Translations under genes and position numbers: made by a program
DNA from: Daphnia pulex
Lineage: Eukaryota; Arthropoda; Branchiopoda; Diplostraca; Daphniidae
Length of the DNA: 64,000 nt
Direction: 5' to 3'
Assembly (NCBI RefSeq): GCF_021134715.1
Contig: NC_060026.1
Location: 11,151,001-11,215,000, forward strand
Part shown: in pieces, positions 50,971 through 60,759 of the stretch
Layout: each line of letters starts with the position of its first letter
Numbering within the stretch: the stretch's first letter is position 1
The notes under the pieces: generated by a model
What the model saw: only the letters and a program-made list of their open reading frames with translations
Told to the model about the DNA's origin: nothing
Databases searched by the model: none

Positions 50971-51475
50971 TTTAGATTACTTTTTAAATGAGCACTTGTA
51001 AAAAAAATAAAATAAGGTTTTAACAGATATGAGTCTATGACTGACACTTGGTACTGTAGTATTGAACTGACACGAGCAAGTGATGCTTCTTGCAGATTGC
51101 AGTTGCGCGAGCGCGACTCGTACGAACCGAACAGACGACGAATCGGACGTTGCCAGATTGATTGTTTACCAGCTTTCAACAGGTTTTTTGAAAGATTTTA
51201 ACCGGATTTAGCACTTTTCAGGTTTCAGTTTTACAGGAATACTGGAATACACTCTATTTATTCTATAGTTTCAAGACATAAATATTGCAAATATCTGATA
51301 AGTGATAATGGCAAATTTTGTTTATTTTTCAGTAAATATCAAACAGCATAACAAGTTCCATTGCAATTCATTCTCCCGTATTCGCAACCCATCGACCAAA
51401 TTATAATCATCGTTTAATATCGTTATTCTATGGACTGAAGTCCGACTATTTCACATCAATTTTTTTGTTTTATTT
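50971..51475. other. Spacer between crooked neck and GST zeta
   Basis: It should hold the crooked neck promoter and 5'UTR and the GST zeta 3'UTR. No gene is seen. Confidence 0.4.
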
Positions 51476-52590
51476 TCATGCTGAAAGTTCAGGCGGGCAA
51501 TCTGGTTGTCGGCTCGGGTGAGCCTTTACGAAAGGCTCAAGAACTTCGAGATTCTTTTCCACACGAGCAATATTAGGAAACTGTGCCACGTCCACATCAA
51601 ACCTTATTCAGACGAAGCGTGAGAAAAAGAGAACATGAAACGAATCATGGAAACTTTAGTCTTTACCTCCTTGCATTGTACAGTTGTGGGATAAGGCAAC
51701 AATCAGCCATTGTAACATCATCTCCAACACAGTAATTTCCACTGGAAGTTTCTAATATTTTTTCTAATGCTGTAATAAAAAATTGGGTTTTTATATAAAC
51801 TTTGCACATATTTCTTAGAGTTTATTAATTTTTTTATTGATATATTCATGAAGATCTTCACCTACCAGTGAGTCCTTTGAAAATCCACTTAGCAGCCCAA
51901 TCTTTCTGTTTAGATTCTTCAAATTGTTTAAGTACAGCCAAATTCTGTAAGGGTTGAATCCCAGAACCAATAATTTCACATATTTCTCTCACTTTGAATC
52001 TAATCACACCATCTTTTGGCAATAAGGGTTTTAAAGGATAAGATTCTTCTAAATATTCCAAAATAGCTACCTAAATGTACAGGAGATGGAAGTAAAAATT
52101 ATGCATTGAAATTTGAACTGGAAGGTCTTATATATCTATAGTGTCATATTCATATAGTGTCCCTCTTACCGACTGAGTGAAAACTTTGTCCCCAATTGTT
52201 AGTGATGGAACTTGAGCCATGGGGTTTATGATTTTATAGTCATCAGCATTCTAAATACATAGAAAAATATGCCAGCGGTATTTTAGCTATTTATATGGGT
52301 TTAACTGTGAACATTGTGATGATTTAATAATTTTAAAATTTAGTACCTGCTGACCACCTCCCTTCACTAAATGAACAGCTTTGTATTCATATTCAATTTC
52401 TTTAAATTCTAGAGCTAAATAAATACTTTCATGTAAATTAATCTTAAAGATATATTTATTTACGTTTTTTACCTATACGCACTCTCCATGAACACGAACT
52501 TCGAAAATATGAGTATAGTACAACCTAAAAACGAAAAATTGATACAAGAGCTTTTTATAAAACTTATTTTAATTGAATTACCGTGCTCAT
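51476..52590 (-). CDS. GSTZ1: Maleylacetoacetate isomerase / glutathione S-transferase zeta
   Basis: Seven small exons on the minus strand: 52590-52582, 52524-52473, 52414-52347, 52250-52170, 52070-51866, 51769-51667 and 51602-51476 (214 aa, the family length). The first exon is only nine bases (MST). The zeta-class signature [11 protein letters not shown] supplies the catalytic serine-cysteine that positions glutathione. [28 protein letters not shown] and [11 protein letters not shown] are also typical, and the C-terminal helical domain has [22 protein letters not shown]. The enzyme isomerises maleylacetoacetate to fumarylacetoacetate in tyrosine breakdown, in cytosol or mitochondria. Confidence 0.95.
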
Positions 52591-53212
52591 TATTCTATCT
52601 ACGCTATCACTTGTGAATGTCAACTTTAAAGCAGTCGACTACTCAACCTGACTCAACTACCCGAACGTAGTTTTGGGGGATTACAAGAAAGAAAGCCTTG
52701 AGGGTCAAACAGACAAACAAGCACATAGGAATTCGTGACGATCACCTTCGGGGATTCGAATGTAGCGGCACTAGACCCAACCTGGTCCTAGACGCTAGTA
52801 CGCATGACCTACTATATTTAACACAGCCGCGGCAACTTCCTTCTGTTTAAAATTTGAGCGAAACCAGTTTTTTTCATATTTGCGAACGAAGATTAGGAAA
52901 GGGCTTATTGTCGAAAAACATAGTACATCTTTGTCTGAAAACAGGCGCAAGGTTTTTTTTTGTTAGAATAAAATAATAATCTAAATTTAAGTTAAAGAAT
53001 TTTCATTTAATTTAGTAATCAATAAAAATTTCTATAATCAGTTTTCTTTTATGTCAATATCATATTTCTTTACAAATTATTATACATCATGTTTTCCAAA
53101 AGTATTGATCAAATACATCACATAAGCAGGCAATGAAACAAATGCAAAAAAGTAAAAATCCATCTCAATAATTAAGGCCCACAAAGTGTTCCAAGAGGTT
53201 TCCTAAATAAGT
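52591..53212. other. Spacer between GST zeta and the first NuMA-like gene
   Basis: No gene, RNA or transposon end is recognised. It contains the GST zeta promoter. Confidence 0.4.
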
Positions 53213-56200
53213 TCATTTCAATTCCCGTAGTGTTGTACGGATAGAGCTAGGTGTGTTCTGCTAAAAACTATATAATTGTTAAAACATCAGTATTTAAGAG
53301 ACTAATAAGAGGCATATCGCATATTTACTTCAATAGAAGTTTCAATATTTCTGCGGAATTTCGCTTGAACTTTTCTCAACAACAAACCGACTGGAGTCAA
53401 GTTCGAGTTCTTGGCACCATGAACAGGACTCGTTCCTTTGGATCCCGCCTTACTCGATGCTTTAGACGTCGATTTAGGTGGAGAGGAAGAAATCTGTAAT
53501 ATTTAGATACCAGCAACACAAACTGGAATATCAGCAACATAGACCAGGTAGTCGATAAACTTAAAAATTAACCAAAGTTACCGATGGTATAGCTTCTAAA
53601 GTAAGACTGGCATCTTGATGTCTCTTACGCACGACACAGCTAGGAAAACTACTTGCGTCTGTGAAATCAGAGGACAGATCTGCATCTAACTCATACGATC
53701 GTCGCTTTCTGGGCTGCATGACTGGCGTCATCTTGTCTGTGGGGTTCCAAGAGCTGGAACGACGTTCACAGGTGTTATTGGTTAGTAAAAAAAAATGATA
53801 ATGAGATTGCCGTAGCGAAAAATAGCTGTTAGAGTTGGCATCTGACCTGCTGGAGTTGGCTTTGGGCTGATCGTAGATGGTCATGTCGTTCTGACGAAGG
53901 CGTTCATCGTTCATTTCGATGGGATAAGCTGAGCGCATGTGCGGCGGCTGCATGGTGTTGCGCCTAAGCAACTCACTGACCCGAGTGCTGGAGTCTTCCA
54001 CTCGGCATTTACCTGGTTAGTAAAAGGAATTTTTTTACTTTTGTTTTTGTGCAAAGTCAGTATAAGAATTACCTTCTTTCATTTCGTTCAAGTATGAACT
54101 GCTGAACAGCTCCCCGTCTTCATCGTCACAGGTAAAGAGACGACCTGCTCCGTGTGGAACGTTTGTACCCCGTGATGTAATACAAATGTCGCTACGATTG
54201 CTGCAGACACTGCTTGTCGAGTCGCGGCGACTGGGAGATACTTTTAAAATACTACTGACGTCCTCCGAGTCATCACTGAAGGCCAACTGAGGAGGTCTGA
54301 ATACTTCGATGGTTTCCTGTCGCTCTCTGCTAGTAGACGCAACTTCACTGCGGGTTGGACGCATTGAACGACGTCGAGCGTCAATCATGGCATCAGCTAA
54401 TGTTCCTACTGACAAATTCGTCAAAAAATTTGTAGTTGCAGATGCGTATCGACTGCCGAAATTTCGGCGCTGTCACGAAATTTCTGAATGAATAGAAGAA
54501 AAATATTGTATTATTTACCATTACACGCTGCACTACCCCTCTGTTCCAAAGCTGTCATTGACTGGCCTAGTCCCAATTTTTGTTCATTCACTTCATGGAT
54601 GTACTGCTCCAAAGCCTTCTTTGCAGATTGAGTTTCTTTGAGTTGTTGATTCAGTTCATCAATGTAAAGAACGAATTCCAAAGATTTTTGGGTGTGGATG
54701 TCAAATTGCTGTTGAGCGTGGGTCATCTCATTGTCAAATTTTGACTTAAGCTCATCTAGCGAGTGATGAAGTTCTTCCCTCTCTTTGCTAAAAGATTCAC
54801 AATTACGCATTATTTGTTTTAAGCTTTTTTCGGTCTGATCCAATTTAACTTGAAGAGACTGATTTTTTAGGTTAGCTTCTTCAATTTGGCGATGGAGATT
54901 CCGTTTGTCTTCCTCAAGAGCAGCAGTGCGTTGTTGAAAAATACTTTTTTCTGAGTTAAATTGATTGGATTGGCGGATCAAATCTCTGCGATAAGATTCC
55001 AAATCACAATGCAACTTTTCGGTCTATAAATATAAAATTTGTTACAACTACGATTTCGTTAAAATTATTGATCATCAGCTGAAAAATAATACCTCAATGG
55101 ACAGTAGACTGTACCCAATGCTTTCGTTTTCGCAAGGAAACCTGGGCGCATTCAGACGTGCATGCATCTCAGAACAAGTCCGACTTTTTTCCTCCAGAAC
55201 ATCAATCCAAAGAGCTTTTTCTTCCAATGACTGTTTCAATTCAGCATTCTCAGATCGGCTGGTGTCCAGAAGAAGCTGATACTCTGCGGATTCTTTCTCA
55301 AAACGAGCCACCGTATCGTTCAAATCGAGCTGAAGTTGTCGTATCTGAAAAAAAATACAGACTGAATTAAAACTTTAATAAACTGCTTACTGTATTGCCT
55401 ACCTGTTTACGGTCTTTTTCTTGTTGGGTTTTCATTGCATCATATTCGATATTGAGATCACAATACTTCTGACATGAAGTTTCATACTCATTTTCCATTT
55501 TCTTAAGCTTCTTTTGTAAATGAATGATTTCAACATCGGTATCGGGACTGGAAGATTCAGGAAGTTGGACATCACGCAACCTCTGTTCAAGCTCGGTGTT
55601 CTTTTTTTCCAGGTCCTTTACTTTTCGTTTCAAATCATCCATTCGCAAACTGAGTGCAAATGATTCGTCTGATTCTGTCATGAGTTCCGATTGGAGTCGG
55701 CGGATTTCTTCGTTTTTATCACTAATCTCTTTGCGCAAACGTGTTAAACGAAGCTCCATAGGGGACTAAAACAGGCAGAACCAAAAAATAGAATTTTAAA
55801 ATCATGTAGATGTTAAGAGGAAATAAAATATACATCAAGGAATAGCCTTAGTGGAGAACTTCTCTTTGAAGAAAGTGATGAAAGTGAAGAAGATACACAG
55901 AACATGGAAGACTTGGTAAAACTGCTCTCTATAAAAAAAAATAATAAAATATGTAGCATCAGGAACCAGTTAATAAGATCAGAGCACTGAATTAGTTACC
56001 TTGCAAGTTATCTTGTAACACATCTATTAATCTGTTTCTTGTTATTTGGTCATCATTGACAATATCAAGAAGAATAGCTTCAATGACTTTTTGATCTTCT
56101 GTAGAGAGTTTCCACATAGTCCTCTCTTTGATATTTTCACGTGGTTTTTGTACCATGGTAAGATGCATGATAATGACAATCAGTTTTGCCAGTTCATCTT

Positions 56201-56505
56201 CATTTCCAGATGCAGCTGCATCAAAATCAACAACGTTTTCTTGCAATTTGTGTTCTGAAAAGTGAAAACAATATTGCTAAGTATTACTCACTAATTTTAG
56301 ATTTAACAGTACATACCCTGATACCTCTTAAAATTTTTATGGTTTGATGCCAAGGATCAGTATCATCTGTTGGGCTGCTTCCAAAAAAGTTCAGAATGTG
56401 GATAAAAAACAATCCATCAGCTAAATTTTTTATTCTCTCAATGGTTGTGCTGGCATCTGAACAACAGTTTACCCATCTTAGCAATGTGTCCTTCTTTAGT
56501 CCCAT
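53213..56505 (-). CDS. NuMA/Mud-like coiled-coil protein, short paralogue with a frameshifted C-terminus
   Basis: Ten exons: 56505-56325, 56254-56000, 55928-55834, 55765-55403, 55344-55093, 55023-54519, 54469-54073, 54012-53582, 53493-53329 and 53260-53213. Exons 1-2 (MGLKKDTLLRWVNCC, ILNFFG, ELAKLIVIIMHLTM) resemble the Hook-type N-terminal domain of NuMA. Exons 4-6 are heptad coiled coil (LRKEISDKNEEIRRLQSELM, KAALEQYIHEVNEQK-like). The last four exons parallel those of the next gene (GTLADAMIDARRRSMRP, HMRSAYPIEMNDERL, SPPKSTSKASSKAGS). Exon 7 lacks 2 bp found in the paralogue, so the conserved frame is broken there, and the last exon stops early. NuMA/Mud proteins anchor dynein at spindle poles and cortex. 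The protein may be truncated or the gene dying. Confidence 0.6.
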
Positions 56506-56896
56506 TCCTTAACACACAAAAACAGCTTGTTGAAATTGAATGTATCAAAAGTAAACATTTCACTTATTAGCCTACTTGTTAAAATAGTGATGAATCCAAT
56601 ACGAAAACACGAAACGTCGCCTGGTTGGTTTAAAATGAACTAATGGACTCGTTCGTGATTCGAGCATCCGAATCCAACATACTTTATTACAGCACTTTTT
56701 AATGTTGTTCTTCTTTCTATAGTTCTCAAGTCTCAACGAAGAATCGAGGTCTAGCTAGATTCTGCTGGACTATCCGGGTCTTCGATCCGCTCTTCCCTTA
56801 CTCCAATTCAAATTTGACAACTAACTACTTGAAAAAAAGAAGTCCCTTCTTGCTAGATATTTGGTAGCAAATAATAATGATAATAATTTATCAAAC
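56506..56896. other. 5' flank of the short NuMA-like gene
   Basis: It should hold that gene's promoter. The transposon nest begins at 56897, about 390 bp upstream of its start codon. Confidence 0.4.
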
Positions 56897-57143
56897 CAGA
56901 GCAATAGATACCTGGTCGGTTCTCGGCCGTGTTGGCTTCCCTATCCCGGTTTCAGGGTAAACGTGGTCCGATTTGGAAAAAATGATGAGCGCCTCTAGTG
57001 AGTGTGTCAGGTACTACGTGAAGCCAGCCAATCAGGAAGGGTCTATGAAAAACTCATTGACCAATCACAGCTTACTTTTCTACAAGAAGTGAACAAAATA
57101 AAAAGGTAGAAGTATCCAACTGTCAAACCTCTAGGTCTTTTCT

Positions 57144-57317
57144 AAGTGTCCCAACATTCTTACATTTTATTGTTTGGTTGCGTAAATTGTTTATTCTTTG
57201 TAAGTGTCCAAACATTCTTACATTTTATTGTTTGGTTGTGTAAATTGTTTATTCTTTGTAAGTGTCCAAACATTCTTACATTTTATTGTTTGGTTGTGTA
57301 AATTGTTTATTGTTCCG
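57144..57317. repeat. Three units of a 58-bp tandem repeat
   Basis: Units start at 57144, 57202 and 57260 with aagtgtccaaacattcttac and end in attgtttattctttgt. They lie in the 3' part of the outer transposon. The inner copy holds only two units (about 58944-59057, inverted). Confidence 0.85.
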
Positions 57318-57560
57318 TTGACATAATACACTACTTCTTGTTTTGAAAGTGTACACTTTTCACATTATAATTTTCATTTGGTAGTTGATCCATCGAAATG
57401 CAAAAAATCGTTTGTTTAATTTGATCAAAATACCATGTCCAATTCTTTGGTACCATTGATGAAGTTACTAGTGACTGAAATGTCACAAAATTAGACTTGA
57501 AATTAGTAGAGCTTGCTTCCATAGAAGGTGATGTAACTGTCGAATCTTCAATGACAACAG

Positions 57561-59297
57561 CAGAGCAATAGATACCTGGTCGGTTCTCGCTGTGTTGGCT
57601 TCCCTATCCCGGTTTTAGGGTAAACGTATCCCCGATTTTCAGACATTTTAGGGCGGAGCTTGTCAGAAGTTGTGAAGTGGTAAAAATGAGACAGCGCCAT
57701 CTAGTGATAAGACGTTGACTTTCAAATAATACTTTCGGCGGCCATTTTTGTGTAATATGTGAATACGGCGGCCATCATCGTGTATTACGTGAATGAAGCC
57801 TAACCATAATTTCTGTAAAAATGGTTGGCAGGTGTGCTGTTCCTGGTTGTAAATCAACATATTTCAAAGGAAATCAAAAAGAAAACGAGGTTACCCTGGT
57901 TGCAATTCCTAAAACTTCATTATCTAAATGGCGAGAACTAATTCCATGTAGTTATTTGACGAGCACCTCACGTATTTGCTCCCGTCATTTTGACGAAAGT
58001 GACTTCAAATCAGGGATTTAAATTTTGAACGTGTTCCATCCTTTCAAACGTAGGAATCGTAATGCTGGAGCAATTCCCAAACATTTTCTGATAAATGGTA
58101 TTGATATTACATTTCCTGTATAATCTGTAAAGCACAGAAACTGAACCATTTTCATTTTAGATACACCTAGTCGACAAGCAATGCAAAATGTTGATGGTTT
58201 CAAATGGAGAAATAACATTAATGGTATTTTTAAATATATTTATTTTGTTTAATATCAAATAACGCAATTCTTAAATATGTATTGTAGTGGAAACAAATGC
58301 TAGCAATGCATCAGTAAGGAAACGACCAAAAGTAGACAAAATACCTACTACGTCTAAGAGAAAAAAATTTGACAGTACAGGTATTGATAATAGTTCTCGT
58401 TACATTTTATTTTTAAGAGCAATTGCTTTAAATTTTATCTGATAGCACCCTCCATGGAAATTACCTCTACTATTAAAGAATCAATCAACATTCCCCAGGC
58501 TGCTGAAGAAGCAATTTTTGATCCACTTCCAGATTCAATCAAGGAAAATCTTGCTGTTGTCATGGAAGATACGACAGTTGCATCACCTTCTGTGGAAGCT
58601 ACCTCTACTATTCAAGAATCAATGGACACCCACCAGGCTGCTGAAGAAGCAATTTTTGATCCACTTCCTGATGTTATGAACGAAAATGTTGCTGTTGTCA
58701 TTGAAGATTCGACAGTTACATCACCTTCTATGGAAGCAAGCTCTACTAATTTCAAGTCTAATTTTGTGACATTTCAGTCACTAGTAACTTCATCAATGGT
58801 ACCAAAGAATTGGACATGGTATTTTGATCAAATTAAACAAACGATTTTTTGCATTTCGATGGATCAACTACCAAATGAAAATTATAATGTGAAAAGTGTA
58901 CACTTTCAAAACAAGAAGTAGTGTATTATGTCAACGGAACAATAAACAATTTACACAACCAAACAATAAAATGTAAGAATGTTTGGACACTTACAAAGAA
59001 TAAACAATTTACGCAACCAAACAATAAAATGTAAGAATGTTGGGACACTTAGAAAAGACCTAGAGGTTTGACAGTTGGATACTTCTACCTTTTTATTTTG
59101 TTCACTTCTTGTAGAAAAGTAAGCTGTGATTGGTCAATGAGTTTTTCATAGACCCTTCCTGATTGGCTGGCTTCACGTAGTACCTGACACACTCACTAGA
59201 GGCGCTCATCATTTTTTCCAAATCGGACCACGTTTACCCTGAAACCGGGATAGGGAAGCCAACACGGCCGAGAACCGACCAGGTATCTATTGCTCTG
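57561..59297 (+). mobile_element. Inner THAP-encoding DNA transposon
   Basis: This complete copy of 1,737 bp has the same cagagcaatag...ctattgctctg ends. It sits in plus orientation inside the outer copy, flanked by a 7-bp duplication acaacag (57554-57560 and 59298-59304). Removing it with one duplication restores the outer copy's sequence exactly across the junction (atgacaacagcaacattttc). The two terminal repeats differ slightly (ctgtgttgg on one side, gccgtgttgg on the other). No catalytic transposase domain is present, so it must rely on an enzyme encoded elsewhere. Confidence 0.88.
57821..58921 (+). pseudogene. THAP-domain gene of the inner transposon, with an in-frame stop
   Basis: The ATG at 57821 opens a THAP zinc finger (C-x4-C in RCAVPGC, W in KWREL, and CSRHF). 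A TAA at 58019-58021 ends the frame before the expected AVPTIF-like box. That box is still readable beyond the stop, in the same frame, as AIPKHFL. Further exons appear at about 58162-58222, 58288-58380 and 58447-58921. The last encodes an acidic region with two near-copies of a unit of about 47 residues (AAEEAIFDPLPD, ENxAVVxEDxTV) and ends NVKSVHFQNKK. THAP domains bind DNA and serve P-type transposases. Because the stop is in both copies, it predates their last transposition. Confidence 0.7.
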
Positions 59298-60175
59298 ACA
59301 ACAGCAACATTTTCGTTCATAACATCAGGAAGTGGATCAAAAATTGCTTCTTCAGCAGCCTGGTGGGTGTCCATTGATTCTTGAATAGTAGAGGTAGCTT
59401 CCACAGAAGGTGATGCAACTGTCGTATCTTCCATGACAACAGCAAGATTTTCCTTGATTGAATCTGGAAGTGGATCAAAAATTGCTTCTTCAGCAGCCTG
59501 GGGAATGTTGATTGATTCTTTAATAGTAGAGGTAATTTCCATGGAGGGTGCTATCAGATAAAATTTAAAGCAATTGCTCTTAAAAATAAAATGTAACGAG
59601 AACTATTATCAATACCTGTACTGTCAAATTTTTTTCTCTTAGACGTAGTAGGTATTTTGTCTACTTTTGGTCGTTTCCTTACTGATGCATTGCTAGCATT
59701 TGTTTCCACTACAATACATATTTAAGAATTGCGTTATTTGATATTAAACAAAATAAATATATTTAAAAATACCATTAATGTTATTTCTCCATTTGAAACC
59801 ATCAACATTTTGCATTGCTTGTCGACTAGGTGTATCTAAAATGAAAATGGTTCAGTTTCTGTGCTTTACAGATTATACAGGAAATGTAATATCAATACCA
59901 TTTATCAGAAAATGTTTGGGAATTGCTCCAGCATTACGATTCCTACGTTTGAAAGGATGGAACACGTTCAAAATTTAAATCCCTGATTTGAAGTCACTTT
60001 CGTCAAAATGACGGGAGCAAATACGTGAGGTGCTCGTCAAATAACTACATGGAATTAGTTCTCGCCATTTAGATAATGAAGTTTTAGGAATTGCAACCAG
60101 GGTAACCTCGTTTTCTTTTTGATTTCCTTTGAAATATGTTGATTTACAACCAGGAACAGCACACCTGCCAACCAT
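59234..60175 (-). pseudogene. THAP-domain gene of the outer transposon, split by insertion
   Basis: It is the same gene on the minus strand, starting at 60175 with MVGRCAVPGC and carrying the same TAA stop after DFKSGI. The acidic exon (59542 downward) reads the same two repeat units until NENVAVV, where the inner transposon cuts in and the frame runs into its terminal repeat. The missing C-terminal part lies beyond the inner copy at about 57555-57331. Confidence 0.7.
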
Positions 60176-60442
60176 TTTTACAGAAATTATGGTTAGGCTT
60201 CATTCACGTAATACACGATGATGGCCGCCGTATTCACATATTACACAAAAATGGCCGCCGAAAGTATTATTTGAAAGTCAACGTCTTATCACTAGATGGC
60301 GCTGTCTCATTTTTACCACTTCACAACTTCTGACAAGCTCCGCCCTAAAATGTCTGAAAATCGGGGATACGTTTACCCTAAAACCGGGATAGGGAAGCCA
60401 ACACAGCGAGAACCGACCAGGTATCTATTGCTCTGATCAAAC

Positions 60443-60759
60443 GTTGTATTTATTTTTTATCGTAAGAAATCTCTTATTACGTACAGGTTTTAAGTTTTTT
60501 AAATTCCCAATAAACCAAGTTATAGCATGAAAGTAGGGGTAAGTAAAGTAGGGAAACTTATAAGGATTAAAGAAGGCCAGGGAAGCAGGGATAGTCAATG
60601 ATGCATGAACATGGAATTTAAGGATTAAGGGAGAACATCCGAGTTATTCTAACGAATATGTGAAAGTTAATTGCTACGATATGCTAAAAAAAATTATAGA
60701 ATTTTTAATATTTCAAGGATCAAGGTCTAAAAATAAAAATAGAAAACACTTATGGAAAT
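60443..60759. other. Spacer between the transposon nest and the second NuMA-like gene
   Basis: AT-rich sequence with the likely 3'UTR of the minus-strand gene. Nothing else is seen. Confidence 0.4.

Larger units (their letters stand above)
56897..60435 (-). mobile_element. Outer THAP-encoding DNA transposon, interrupted by a second copy
   Basis: The ends are cagagcaatagatacctggt and its inverted match, with about 65 bp of terminal inverted repeat. A 7-bp duplication atcaaac flanks it (56890-56896 and 60436-60442). It lies in minus orientation: its 3' half is 56897-57560 and its 5' half 59298-60435, split by the inner copy. Without the inner copy and one 7-bp duplication it is 1,795 bp, exactly 58 bp longer than the inner copy, which equals one extra unit of the 58-bp tandem repeat. 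THAP coding and 7-bp duplications suggest the P superfamily. Confidence 0.85.

Noticed and set aside
57144-57317. Possible CRISPR-like array
   Set aside because: Units are directly adjacent with no spacers, lie inside a transposon, and the genome is eukaryotic.
56897-60435. hAT superfamily for the nested elements
   Set aside because: hAT elements make 8-bp duplications; both insertions here show 7 bp with symmetric ends, and the coding part is THAP, not a BED finger.
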